Below, in pieces: positions 1 through 12,200 of a stretch of 64,000 bases of DNA. A program made the translations under genes and the position numbers. The notes under the pieces were generated by a model. That model did not search any database. It worked only from the letters and a program-made list of their open reading frames with translations, and was not told the origin of the DNA. The first letter of the stretch is position 1. Every line of letters starts with the position of its first letter. The DNA is from Amylostereum areolatum. Lineage: Eukaryota; Basidiomycota; Agaricomycetes; Russulales; Stereaceae. The stretch is taken from positions 186,001 through 250,000 of the forward strand of contig SAXG01000005.1 in NCBI GenBank assembly GCA_012932865.1. Reading direction: 5' to 3'.

Positions 1-199
1 TCCGTCCCAGCTACAGGAAATGAGAAAGTCTAAGAGAACTGGAGAGGGAAGATGAGTGAGAAAATGGTTCGCACAGGCGAACGTCTACAGATGACAGCAC
101 CTCACAACACAAAGATAAACACTGAACGTTGAACGATCCTCCCCGTGAAATATATGAAACAAGTCACAATGACTTACAGCGTCTCCCTCGCGTACAAGC

Positions 200-3100
200 C
201 TACAAGCGCGTCGCAAGCGCCGATAAAAGAATATCGTAGTCCACCTTGGCCGCTACAAGAACCAATTCCGTCAGTTGCGCATACACACGCATAGTCCGCG
301 TGCACGCACCTTTGAGCACCAACGTCGTGAAGGTCCTCGCGAGCTCCGGGTGGTCCGCGTGCAGCCTCCGCAGGTTCTCTCCGCTCAGCTTCCACAACAC
401 CGCCTGCCTCTCCACCACGACCTCCGCGTTTCTCTCCGCGCCCGCGAGCGCGGACAGCTCCCCCGCGAGTGTCCCGGGGACCATCGACTCCTCGATCGCG
501 GGCGTCGGCTCGGCGAAGGTGTACGTCGCACGCAGGACGCCCGCCTCGATGATGTACAGCCCGTCCGCGGTGTCGCCTTGATGCCAGAGGATGAAGCCTT
601 CGGGTAAGGTGAGATGCTCGAGGTAGGAGACGAGCGGTCGGAAGAGGTCGCGGTCGAGCGGGCCGGAGGAGGAGAAGGCTTGGGCGAGCGTGTTGAAGGG
701 TTCCACGGCGTCGGGGTGCGTGTGGGAATCGGCGGGAACGGTGCCTTGGAGGGAGAGGGTTAGGCTGAGGACCGGGGAAAAGAACGTTCAACATACTGCG
801 AGCGATGGTCCGTTGTCCCGCGTCTCGGAGCTGGGAGCGCCTTGGGGACGTTGCTACGGAGTCGCGCATGAGATTGACGCTGTCTTGACGGCCAGGGAGC
901 ACTGTGTGGAAATGTCAGAGATAGGATCGGATAACGTCGTAGGTACGTCTACGCACCGACAGGTCTGCTCGTTTCCGCCTTGGCCGACATGAACCACGCA
1001 CGGAGGTAAGCATTCTCCGTCCCTAGATACAAGAGATAATTAGCACATTGCAAAGCCTGATCCAAACCAGCATCACCCACATTCCATCGCATCGTTCATG
1101 GTCTCAAATAGCTCCACACCGGGTAGCGCAAACAGCTCGACGCTCTCCAGCGCCCTTTTCACGTCCGCGGTCCTTACGCCACACACGACGAGCACGATGC
1201 CCCGCGCGGCCAGCAGCCGCTGTAGACGCACGAACGCCTCGGCGGAGGACATGTCCACGCCCGCCACGAGCGCGAAATCGACGACGAGGAAACGCATGTG
1301 CACGTCCAGCGCGGGCGCGTCGACGAGCGCGCGGATCGTGTCCTCCGCATGCGCGATCGTGCCGAAGAAGAGGAAGCCCTGCAGGCGCACGACCGTGGTC
1401 TGCTTCGAGACTTCGCGGATGTAATCCCGGTGCAGCGACGGGCGGCGTACGGTCGACATGAGCGTCGTGCCCGAATGCACGGCGCGGATGCTCCGGCGCC
1501 GCGAGTTCTGGATGACGAAGAAGAAACCTGCGCGTTGTCTCAGAAAATAGAGTGCGGGCGGAAGAAGGAAGTGGGCGCACAGCTGACGATGAGACCGAAG
1601 AGCACACCGATCACAAAGTCCCAGGCGGTCATTGCGATCATGATGCTTACGATCGTAATGTATTCCGATCTTGGGTGTCGCTCCGTTAGCTGAGTCAAAG
1701 GGATCGACGGTATACGAAGATATGCACCTGCTAACACGATGGCGCGTATCCCAGAGGGCCTCTTTCATGAGATCTATGCCAAGGACGAAGATCAGCGCGC
1801 CGACGACCATAACCGCTACACGGATGTCAGTATGCCGTCACGCAACTAGCTGGCGAGCACGTACGGATGTATGCAATGGGGCCTGTTCCGACGAGGAGCA
1901 GGATCATGGTTGTACCAGCTAGCATAAATCCAGAGATACGGGTTGTGCCGCCAACACGGTAGAACCTGCACGGTGACTTCAATACGCAGTCCATTCAGAC
2001 GAAATGCGCAAACCTACAGAAGCGTGTTGACATAAACGAGGTAATTTGGTCTGCAACGCATTGAGTACAATTCACCGAGAAAACGGAGAATAACGTACAC
2101 CGTCCCGAGTAACCCGGAGAGCAGATTCGAATAGCCATGCGCGACGAGCTCCTTATTCGTGTCGACATCCTGGTCCAAGGACACCGCTATATGTTTCTGA
2201 TAAGCACGTGACCGCGACTAACAAGGGGGAAGGGCCATACCCAGTGCAGGTACGTTCAACGGGGGGTGCAAGAGGTTGAAGAACAGGCTGAAGAGGGCGC
2301 AAAATTAGAAGGTAAAATATTGCGAGGAACGGCTGCCTTACAGTGCGAGCTGCGTAGGCATCGTCACCCAAATCGCGCTCCAACTCGTCTTCGAGAAGTC
2401 TGTAGCCGGGGTGAATACCTGGGTTGGTTGAGTGTGGAAGAACGTCACTCACTGAAATACGTGTAAAAGTTCCACCACGCCTCACTCGAAGCCTCGATCT
2501 CGAACAGCCACCCCTCCTCCCGCAACGTGCCAAGGTCTAACCGCGCGGCGAGCACAACGATGTAGAACACAACCGGTATCACAATGAAGTCTGTAAAAAT
2601 CATGTCAGAGAATTGAAATCATATGGAAGAGAAAGTAACTTACAAGTAGGAAGAATGAGCTGTCCTCTCCACCGCGCCGTGATCACCCTGAGCAGCACGG
2701 CGAGCACCAGGGCGGGAGCCCACAATGCGAAATTTTTGGTGTCGAGGAAGAGTATGCGGAGGAACTCGAGGTTGACCGGTGTATCATCTGAAAGGCGCGT
2801 CGACACCGTCAATCTGGAGACTTGTCAATGGAATTAACTCGAAGGAGAAGTGAAAAACTGTGCTTACCCCGTGATGAAGAGGAATACGCCGACACCGCCG
2901 ATGCACCCGACCAAGATGTGGCGCGGGAAAAATCCGATAAGATTGCCCAATCTGAATGCGCCAAGCGCAAGGAAAGTCAGGCCTGGCGAAAGGATAAGAA
3001 CTCAGAATGCAGCGATGACGGAACATGCGACCCACCGGTTAGGATGGACGAAAGCGCGAACGCGACCAGGGTTGTCGCAATAACGGCCTCCGGATCCGCG

Positions 3101-4717
3101 GTGCCCATATGATCTTCAATAGAGTTGGCCAGAATGTGAAAGAACGGCTGCAAGGGGGCCATCGTCTGTTCCGACTCTTCCTTCGAAATAACGCAATACA
3201 CTCACCACCACTTCGATCATCATGCTCCCGTTCCCTCCGGCGAATCCGGACGCGCCGGCGGAGTAGACGAGTTGCGAAATGAGGGCACTGCGAAGCTTAT
3301 TTTAATTTAAGTTCGCTCTTCAGGAAGGCGAAAAGACATACGAAAAGAAGAACATGGTCACGCCCATCGCGCCCAAGCCCTCGAACACGCCGGCCGCGGG
3401 GAAGAGAATCATGCCATCTGCACGGGGTCAGAGAGCGGACGTAAACAGAAGATGATTGCTCGTACAGGATACGCCGTCGAGGATATTGAGCAGGGTCCCA
3501 AGGATGACTGCCGGCACGGCTTTGACTGCATCCACTGCGCCATGAGCCACATGTTCCCTCACACGACTCGCCGAGCTCCTCTTTTTGCTTTCTGTCGCGA
3601 TCGGGAGCAAGCCGTAAGACGCGGGATTTCCGCTTTCGTAACCGTTTAAGAGAGGCGCGTCTGGGGCGGTGGGCATGTGGGGGTGCGATGCGGGTGGCGG
3701 ACGCGGGGGAAGGAGTGGAGTGTACTCTGATGGTGTCTGGGGTGGCGACGGCGAAGGTGACGATGAACGGGGGATCGGAGGGCTTTTGAGCACGAGCGGG
3801 GTGTTGAGAACGGGCTCTAGGCTCGCAGAAATCCCGCGAGGGGTTATAAGTGTGTTGTCAATCACAGGCGTGGTCATCTGCGACTGCGACTGCGACTGTG
3901 TCTGCGTTCTGCTTCCGCTGGGGCTTCTGCTTCTGCTCCGGCTTCGACTGCGACTGCGACTGGCGCTGTTGTGGTGAGCGAGAAGAAGGGTCAGGTTGGA
4001 TTGAGGCCGGGGTGTACTGGGGGTCATGACTCCTGAGATGACGTCTGGGGTAGGATATGGTGGTCGCAGAGAAGCGGAGAGGTCGGCATCAAGCTCGAGG
4101 GAGGAAAGAGAGGGCGAATGAGATCGTCGGGTATCGAAAGTCGCCTTTGAGCTCGGGGTAGGGGCATGTGCCGCAGAGACAGACGATGCGAGAGAAGCCT
4201 GAGAAGGCGCGTGAGGAAATACGAGGGTCTCGCTTGGGTCGTGGAGGGTGGGTTGCGTGTCGATTACGTGCGCGGGGGGCATGTGCGTGACGACGACGGA
4301 AGAAAGCTGCATGGTGCTCGCGCGAATGTCATCTTGGGCATGAGGTATGGCGAGCGAGCAGGGCGAGGCAGACGAAGGCAAAGCGGAATGAATAGATATC
4401 GGTGTGTACAATCTGTTGTGGATGGTGTCAGCGAGCGTCTTCGATGCGAACGATGGCGAGACGGGCGAGGGGAGTTGATAAGCGGCGAGCACGTACCCCG
4501 CGCGACTGAGCGGCGTGCCGACGATGGTTCGAGTATCCCGAGGAGAGGCGCGCGCCTCGACGTCGCGGCCATGGATCCCGAACGCTTGTACGCTCGGGGA
4601 CGAGCGGGCGCTGGAGGGCATCGTGGTGGACGACAAGAAAGAAAGAGGATTCGGGATTCGGTTGGCTTTCACGGGCGCCCCGCTGCGGCGCCCCCGCTCC
4701 CGATTAGGAAGGTACAT
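200..4717 (-). CDS. SulP-family transporter with STAS and cyclic-nucleotide-binding domains
   Basis: Multi-exon gene; the ATG is at 4717 and the TAG at 200-202. Exon 1 (4717 to about 3428) encodes a long disordered Ser/Pro-rich N-terminus with alternating Ser-Arg and Ser-Gln runs (about 3880-3965), then enters the transporter core. Later exons read as SulP helices (for example [36 protein letters not shown]), then a STAS domain around 1490-1090 ([35 protein letters not shown]). The last part, about 706-200, is a cNMP-binding fold ([34 protein letters not shown]), split by a clean GTGCGT...TTGTAG intron near 250-305. The layout matches fungal vacuolar or endomembrane SulP proteins such as yeast YGR125W; that assignment is from memory. 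The transported substrate and the nucleotide ligand are unknown. Several central exon edges (about 2150-2500) were not resolved. Confidence 0.85.
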
Positions 4718-5193
4718 GCAATGACGTCCATTCCATCGAAAATCTTCTCGGTCCCTATAACGAGCTCTCCATAGCTGATACGAGTCTCTCTCACCTTTCT
4801 ACGTCGTTTTGTAAGTGCGTGGACTGCACCATGAACAACATCGAGACGAGCTCAGCCTCCTGAGCACCGTCCACATTGCAAAGTGAAAATTTTGTATTTC
4901 AACGGAGCTCGCCTGAGCTCGCGGACGTTGAGAGGCTTTTTCAAAAATTTGTGTGAGATCTGTGCCGAGACACGGATGCTGTTCGTGCCTAAGTAGGTTA
5001 TCAGAGCGCATTCGGGAATTGCCGCCGGGGTAGGAAAGGACATCGACACCTCAACAACTTTACAAGTCTACAACAGGCGTCTATGATACTGAAGATACAG
5101 TCGGCCGCGTTCGCAACTAGCGGCGAGCACAATCCACGAGTAAACGAAGTATGTAAAGGGTCCGAATGTCAAAAGAATAGGTACAGAGAATGA
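4718..5193. other. Intergenic region, no gene seen
   Basis: About 475 bp between the start of the SulP gene and the stop of tafazzin. It should hold the promoter of the former and the terminator of the latter. Only short, domain-free open frames; no repeat or RNA gene recognised. Confidence 0.5.
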
Positions 5194-6349
5194 TCAAGGC
5201 GTTTGTCCGAGCATATCCCCCGACACCTCCCTGCCTAACTTCTCCACGGCTTGCTGGACGACAGACGTGACCTCTATCCGGATGTCGCGGCTCGTGTATT
5301 CGTCCAATTCCGTGGGCGAGTCTGGCTGTGCTATCCAGCTGTCAGATTTGTGGGGGAGATCTCTTGGAAGGCCCGTTTTTCGTCGCAGCGCGGCGAGAAT
5401 GCGTTCTGGAGGAATGGGCTCGCCGAACGTGACGCTCAGTTTGGCGCCGAACCGAGGGAGGAAGTTGAACGGGAAGCGGCGGCCTTCAGGCATCAGCTTG
5501 TCGAACCCGGTGATCCACATCGGGATGATGATAGGCGGACGTGGCGTTTCGATCAGTATCCTCCCTCTATTAAACATGTCAACAGTCCGCCACGAAGAGC
5601 AGGGTGGCAGGCGCACGTACATGCCCCACTTGAATCTCAGCAGCTTCGCGATCCCGCTCTTGTGTTCGTAAGTACTCGACTGGCGAATCTTGCCCTCCCC
5701 GAACAGGTGTATCTATCAAACCAACGACGCGTCAGCACCGTGCACTCTTGCCATAAAACAAAGCCTACGCACCCAATCACCCTTGCTCAACTTTGCAATG
5801 GCAGCATCAACCGCCGGCTGACATATGCCCTTCCCGCGAAACGTCTCCAGAACCTGCCCCCTCCGGAAGAAGCATGAAAGGATCCTGGCTGGCGGCAAGA
5901 CCCGGTGAGCTGGCAGGAACGGCGTGCAAAGGCGCGAAGACGTACGGGTTGGTGAACATGATGTCGGATGCACCGAGCGACCAGCGTGTCGTGCGAGTGT
6001 TCCAATAAGAGCGCGCGGGCATGATGCCCCATGTTAGCGGGTCATCCAAACTGAACATCGCGGAGAATGAGTGTGGGTTTTGGCACGATCGGAAGAGGCG
6101 GCGTACACTGATATGTGGTTGCAGACTGGGGTCGACGCCTCCGCGTTAATTTACACGCCTTTTTGCAATCAACGCAAGTGCAAACGTACCGGTGACAACT
6201 CCTCGTCCGCGCTCACGCTCTGTACTCTGCAACGCATCCAGAAGCGTGGGGAGCCCCCGCACCGTCATGGAACAGAGGCCGAGATTAAGGACCGACTTGC
6301 ACGTCAGGCCTATGGCGGTCACAGTCGCAGCTGAGAGAAACTTCGTCAT
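5194..6349 (-). CDS. TAZ1: Tafazzin-like phospholipid-lysophospholipid transacylase
   Basis: Cardiolipin-remodelling acyltransferase of mitochondrial membranes. ATG at 6349. Exon 1 (6349-6190) gives the N-terminal segment ending in RGVVT. A 19-nt micro-exon (6125-6107, flanked by CAG and GTACGC on the coding strand) supplies the catalytic block, and exon 3 starts at 6050, so the joined reading is NHISVLDDPLTWG with the HX4D motif intact. Exon 4 begins about 5886 (FFRRGQVLETFRGKG), followed by exons giving HLFGEGKI, the KSGIAKLLRFKWG region and PRPPIIIPMWITGFDKLMPEGR. It ends LGQTP at 5194. Introns are short GT-AG. The family pattern is complete, so the gene looks functional. It lies tail-to-head with the SulP gene on the same strand. 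Confidence 0.9.
6107..6125 (-). other. 19-nt micro-exon of the tafazzin gene
   Basis: Coding-strand sequence TCTGCAACCACATATCAGT, preceded by CCCCAG and followed by GTACGC. It joins the terminal G of exon 1 (6190) to the T at 6050 and keeps the frame, encoding V-C-N-H-I-S-V and so the acyltransferase His. Without it no HX4D motif can be assembled. Confidence 0.8.
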
Positions 6350-7064
6350 GCATCCAGGTGTAAGCGAGTCGCTGGTCGGTGAAGGGAAAGGAAAGGGCTG
6401 ACGAAAGCCGGAAAACCCGAAATTTCGTGATTATCATTCAGATGAGCGCGTCTGGTCACGGGATTATCACAAGCTTCGGCGCGTGACTCGGCGCGACGAT
6501 TCTGCTCGCCTCCCACGTCGACCTCGCCTTCGCTGTTCCGTCAAAATAGCACGTTAAAAATACAGCAGGTCCGCAGAAACAAACATGAGAAACCCTGCTC
6601 TTCTCTTGGGTAAATTTTAGAACACGAACTACGCAGGAGTTACCACACATTGACATCCGCCGTCCTCGCGTACTTACTGGCATTCAAACCCTCGGTCGCG
6701 ACGCTTATATTTGCATACACATCTCAGGCTGCGCTTCTTTGAATAACGCTCGAACCCAGGTCAGTATCTATTTCTCATGGACGGTGTGAGCTGCTCAACT
6801 TCTTTCAGAGCAAAAGGCCCCATGCGTACCCTCGCGGCGCCTTTCCGAGCCCTTCTGACCCCGCAAAAATGTCACGGACACCCCGCGAGAGTATACGTCG
6901 AGCCATACGAGATAACCCTGGAGCACGGGTGCCCTTCTGCTCCCACAAATACACACGCCGCCTATGCCTTAAAGTGACGCTGGCAGCGAAGAGCACCCCC
7001 GCTTCTTGATCACCAGTCCCCGGTCCAGTGCGACGGATTGACGAACCTCGATTCTCCATCTAGC
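6350..7064. promoter_or_regulatory. Divergent intergenic region between tafazzin and MFS copy 1
   Basis: About 715 bp separating two divergent genes, so it must contain both promoters. The right part (about 6885-6997) is conserved upstream of the second MFS copy and is listed separately. No credible ORF. Confidence 0.5.
6885..6997 (+). promoter_or_regulatory. Promoter block shared by the two MFS copies
   Basis: Aligned by eye with the reverse complement of about 15081-15195. The best part is CGCCGCCTAT..CTTAAA.TGA..CTGGCAGCGAA.AGCACC (6956-6997). Upstream the pattern CCCTGGAGC.CGGG followed by CCCTTCT.CTCC is also shared. It lies just upstream of the start codon in both genes, so it is an inherited promoter with a TATA-like CTTAAA. 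Which factor binds is unknown. Confidence 0.6.
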
Positions 7065-8821
7065 ATGGCCATCATTCCCGTTTCAGAAGTCGGCTTGGAG
7101 AAGGAGACGAGGCCTCCCTCGTTGAGTGTGTCAAACGACGAGAAGCAGTCCCTCAGTCAGGCAGAAGACGCAGAAAAGGCGGATGACTATGTTATTGACA
7201 TCGAGGCCGAGAAACGGTATGTTTAACGTGTATCGTCATATTCTCATGACCATGCTTATCTCCTGCTGTCGCAGACTTATTCGTCGCCTAGACATGCGGA
7301 TCATTCCCACCACCATGATCATTTATGTCGCCTCCTTCCTGGACAGATCCAACATAGTCAGCGTTCTCCCTCTTTCCTACCTTGGTCCTCCCTAACCTCT
7401 CCCATCCCAACCAGGGAAACGCAAAAATCTTAAACGCAGACCGCAACGACTCCCTCCAACAGACCCTGCGCATAACCAACTCTCAGTACCTCGGCGCCCT
7501 CGTCATCTTCTTCGTCGCCTACTCCGTTTTCGAAGTCCCGTCTAACTACATGCTCAAACGATTCTTCCCCTCCCGCTGGTTCGCGTTCATCATGTTCGGT
7601 TGGGGCGCGATGACCATGATCCAAGCTTCCGTGACCAACTTCGGCGGGCTCGCCGCCGTGCGCTTCATCATGGGCGCGTTCGAGGCAGGAATCTTCCCGG
7701 GTATCATCTACTTCCTCACGTTCTGGTACAAACCCCGCGAGCGCGCGTTGCGCATTGCGCTCATCGCCGCCAGCGCGACGCTCGGCGGCGCATTCGGAGG
7801 GGCGATCGCGTACGGTGTGGGATTCTTGGACGGCGCTCGTGGCATCAAAGGGTGGCAATGGTACGTCGAACACCCTGTCTCCAAACCCTCTCACATCATT
7901 TCTCATCGCCCCCAAGGCTCTGTCTTCTCGAAGGCGCCCTCACCTGCGTGTTCGCCATCCTCGTCTGGGGCATGCTCCCGGACTACCCAGAGACCGTACG
8001 CTGGCTCACCGCCCCGGAGCGCGTGCTCGCAGTGCAGCGACTCAAGACGGATTCTCCAAAGGGCCTCGCACGCATCTCGCACGCGGAGACGATCGCGACG
8101 CTGCTCGATTGGCGGCTGTACCTGCACTACCTGGTCTTCCTCTGCGTGTCCCCGGCCTTCTCAAGCTTCTCCTTGTTCACGCCCACGAATCGTGTCCGAG
8201 CTCGGGTTCACAAACCTTAGCGCGCAGCTGTTCACTGTCCCTCCCTTCGCGGCCGCGTTCGCGGTCACGGTGTGCATCTCGTGGGCGGCAGATCGGTACG
8301 AGCGGTGGTCGATGCCGGCGCTGGTATGTCTGGCCCTTTCGGGTGTACTCTTCATCGTTGAAGGTGAGCATATCTCTCCTTTCGCGGGGCACACGACTTC
8401 TTTACTGAGATCGACACGGCAGGCGCAATCCCGCCCACCCATCTGGTTGCCCGATATGTCGTCCTGTGCTTCACGGCCTCCTTCGCGTACGCTTGCAACC
8501 CGCTCCTCCTCAACTACCTCACCGTCAACCTCCACGGCACGAGCGCCATGACACTCGGTGTGCCCATGAACGTTACCCTTGCCACCGCTGGTCAGATCAT
8601 TGGTATGTCTTCTCCTCCGCGCCAGGCCCCAGCAGCTTACCGTCGACGTGGACCCAGGCCTATTCATTTACAAGCCCAACGAAGTTCCCGCGTACCACAC
8701 AGGCCACTTCACCAATGCGGCCTTCATGCTCCTCGGCGCTGCCATTGTCGCGCTCCTGCGCATCATCTACAGCCGCCGCAACAAGCACCTTACCCCCGGC
8801 GCCAAGCCCTGGAGAGTCTAG
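7065..8821 (+). pseudogene. MFS anion:cation symporter (allantoate permease-like), copy 1, frameshifted
   Basis: Dal5/allantoate-permease-type transporter of the plasma membrane. Exons read 7065-7216, 7275-7356, 7415-7860, 7917-8363, 8423-8602 and 8658-8821, all with GT-AG borders. The start MAIIP is matched by copy 2. Family landmarks: FLDRSNIGNAK at the exon 2/3 join, YKPRERALRIAL, LPDYPETVRWLT, and MTLGVPMN near the end. In exon 4 the sequence CCCACGAATCGTG (8182-8194) has one more A than copy 2 (CCCACGATCGTG). This shifts the frame at about 8188 and stops translation near 8220, after LFTPT. Downstream coding is otherwise intact in the shifted frame. It is either a recent lesion or an assembly indel. 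Substrate unknown. Confidence 0.8.
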
Positions 8822-9225
8822 TAGCTGGACGACCCGCCTCTGCGTCCTTCCCTCCAGAGTTTCAGTTGCATCGAGAGTACTTTATATAAGGGGTGTACTT
8901 ATGTTATGTGTATGTTTTTGTGAATGGGTACTATGACGTCTGTAGAAGCGATTCAGATGTTGTTCGGATGCACCCATCCTCACAATGCGCCAAGCACAGA
9001 TACGTGCTTCATCGGATTGATGGCTTGCTCTGCAGGCCGAGATTGTCGAGCATGGGCGTTGCGCGAGCCTGTGACGGTGAGGTGACACCGGAGTCGTGAG
9101 AGGACGCGTGACGCGCGTCAATACGCGAAGCGGCGAAATGGCCGATCCCGACTTGCGTCCACCTCATCCCTACATCCCTACTTAGCTTTCTCTCCCCTTG
9201 ATCATGTCCACATAATCGTGACGAA
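8822..9225. other. Intergenic region between MFS copy 1 and the Ypp1-like gene
   Basis: 404 bp between two plus-strand genes. It holds the terminator of the first and the promoter of the second; no ORF with domain signal, no repeat. Confidence 0.4.
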
Positions 9226-12200
9226 ATGGCAAACAACATGAAGGAAAAGCACTACTGGAACCAACTGCGCACTGCACTGACCGGGGGCCTCTGGGGCTCG
9301 CCCACGCCAGCGAGGGCCTTCAACGGCGCGGCCATCTCGTGGCCGGAGCTCTTTCGCAAGTTCCACAAGCATTGTCACGGGTTCGAGGAGGTCGCAGAGA
9401 TCGCAAACCAGACGCAGGCGGTCTCATTGCTGGTTGCGGGAGGCGTGGGCGAGGCAGAGCTGGACGGGGACGCGGCGGAGGTCATGGGCGCGCTCGTGCT
9501 CGGGGAGGAGTGCATCGCGGCGGAGGAACGCATGGACGAGGTGAAAGGCGCGTACGAGAGCATGCGCCAGCTCGCGGACAAGTCCCCCAAGTCGGATGTA
9601 CGTGCACGTGTCGGTCTGTTGCCTGAAGATCTGACCCAACGCTTTTCGCAGTCTTTGCAGCTCGCCCTCGCTTATTTCGCCTATGCGCTTGGGAGCTATC
9701 AGGATTGCCTCGACTACCTCGCCAAGGTGCGCGATCTGGCCGAGGCGCAGGAGCGTTTGAAACCGTACGCGTCCGTGCGCTCGTCCGTGCGTTCGAACGG
9801 GAGCAACCTGCACGTCCCTTCGACCTCGGGGGACAACTCCAGCAGCTCGTTCATCGGGAGCTTCACCTCGCTCGATTCCTCCATCTCCATCGCCGACATC
9901 TCTGACGGAAACGCATGGGCCGCGACGGAGGTCATTCGAAGCGTCTGCTTACAAGGTCTGTGTCCCCTTAGCCCGCTCCGCGTCCGATCCCCGACTGAAT
10001 TGCGATCCTGCAGGCATGTCCCACGAAAAACTTACGCCGACCGACCACCAAAAAACTCTCTCGGTCTACCTCACCGCCGTGCTCTCCCTTCCCACGATTG
10101 AGGCCGAAATTGCGCGCACCGCGCCCGCAGGCCCCGCCCAGGTCACCGCCCAGGGTCCCCAACGCCTCAACTTCACGTCCTTCACGCGCTACCGCGAGCT
10201 CTGGCGCTGGGTCGAGCGGTTGCTCTGGCGCGCAGTCGCCCTCGCGTCCCGCACGTGTCCCGTGGGGGGCACCGAAGAGTCTGTGCTGTGGGCCCTCTTC
10301 GCGCATTACCAGTCGTGCAGCGCCCACTGGCCCCCGACCTTCCGCCCTGCGCACCGTTCCATCGTTGCGTCTCTCCACATTCGCGCGCTCGTCCTCCGCT
10401 CCCGCCTGCCTGGCTCCCCGCCCCTACCCTCGTCCGTGTCATTCAAGTCGGGCTCAGGATCAGGATCGGACGCGTCGACCGGGCCTGGGTCGTGGGTTGC
10501 GACCGGCGCGCCGAGCGATTCACGATTACAGGGACGTGCTGAACGCGACCACGCACTTTCCCAAGGCCGGGGAACGCAACATCAAAGTGGAGGAGCTCGT
10601 CGATCTCACCGTGGCGACGTGGGAAGCGAGCGGGTGCACGGCGCACCACGCCGGTTGGGTGCTCGAAGTGCGTTCGTTTTCGACGTGCGCGCGTCGCTCT
10701 TCGTGCTGACTTTTATTTCGCAGATCCTGTGGTGGGCAACCCGGCTCACGTTCAACTCGCCCCTTGTGTTCCGACACATGACCCGCGTCGCCGAGGCTAG
10801 CGGCGACGCCGTCCTCGCCACGCGCACGCTGCGGCTCTACGTGCAGGTCGTCAGCAAGGCGCGGGAGGCGGGCGAGGTCGAGGATGCCGACACGGATGAG
10901 AATTGGGTGTCGGCGCTCGTGTGGGGGGCGCGCATGTTGTGCAGGCTGGCGCTCGCGGCGGACACGACCAAGGGCGAGCGCGGGATCGAGGAGGCGCGCG
11001 AGGCGGGGGTTATGATCGAGAAGGCGAAGACGAGGCTTGACTCGGAGGATTTGGAGCGGAGGGCGACTGTTGAGCTCGCTGAGGGTATCTGGAACGCAGT
11101 CATGGCTGTCAAAGGTACACCCAGTCTTTTGTTCGTACCGCAATCCATCGTTGACGATATGTCTTGCAGAGGACGATCATTTGACCCGGGGAACGCGCTT
11201 GCAAGCCTCACGCACCCTTCTCGAACAGTCCATCCAGACCTATCCTTCACCTTCCGCATATTATCACCTTGCCCTCGCTCTTTACCGCCCTATTCCAGAA
11301 CGAGACCTCGATCAGGCCATACAGAACGCCCGAGCGGCCGTCGAAGGACAGCCTGCAGAGATTCGCTATTGGCATCTCCTGGGACTGCTCCTCGTAGCCT
11401 CTGAGGATAACCAAGCCGCTCGGGGAGTTCTCGATGTTGGAGCAGCCATCGAAGGCGAGGAATGGTCGGATCAAATCCTCAATGACGATGGGCCGGCCAA
11501 TGACACTCCACCCACTAACGGCGATGCCCAGGATGACCGCACTCCGACCGCTACCGTATCTGCATCAGAAACAGCCAGCATCGCCGAGTCTTCGACGGTC
11601 GAGCAGGGCTCGGTCCTCACGGCAAAGCCACCACCCCGACACGTTCTCGATGAAGACGCGACTGACCTTCCTCCCGCCTCGTCCCTGCTCCTGCCGTATC
11701 CGGACCATCCACCGCCCTCCCAAGTGGACAAGTTCGAGCACGCTCTACAGCTTCGGATGACCCAGCTTGCGCTGACGGAGCTCATGGAGGGGCCCGAAGG
11801 CGCGGGCGAGAAATGGGTGGAGGTTTTCGGCTGGTTTGCTGAGCGCAAGGGGCTAGCGAAGACTTCGAGTCGTGAGGCTTTTCTCCTCGTTCGCGCCCCA
11901 TTGCTGATCAATGTGCCCCATAAGAACGAACCTCGCTGGAAACACGCCGGTCAACGGACATTAGGCCCGAATCCACGCCGAACTCGCCTACAAGACCTAG
12001 CATGAACTTCCACGACATGCCGCCCATGCCACCCATCACGCTGACCCCGCCCACGCCAGGCCCCGAAGACGAGGCGCCTCAGCGGAATAGTAGCTCGGTG
12101 AAGGGTTCTTTCGACGAGGTGCGGGAAAAAGACAAGGACAAGGACGCATCAGCGGGGAAGAAGGTGCAGAAGATGCTCAAGAGTCGCGTGTCCAAGGGCC

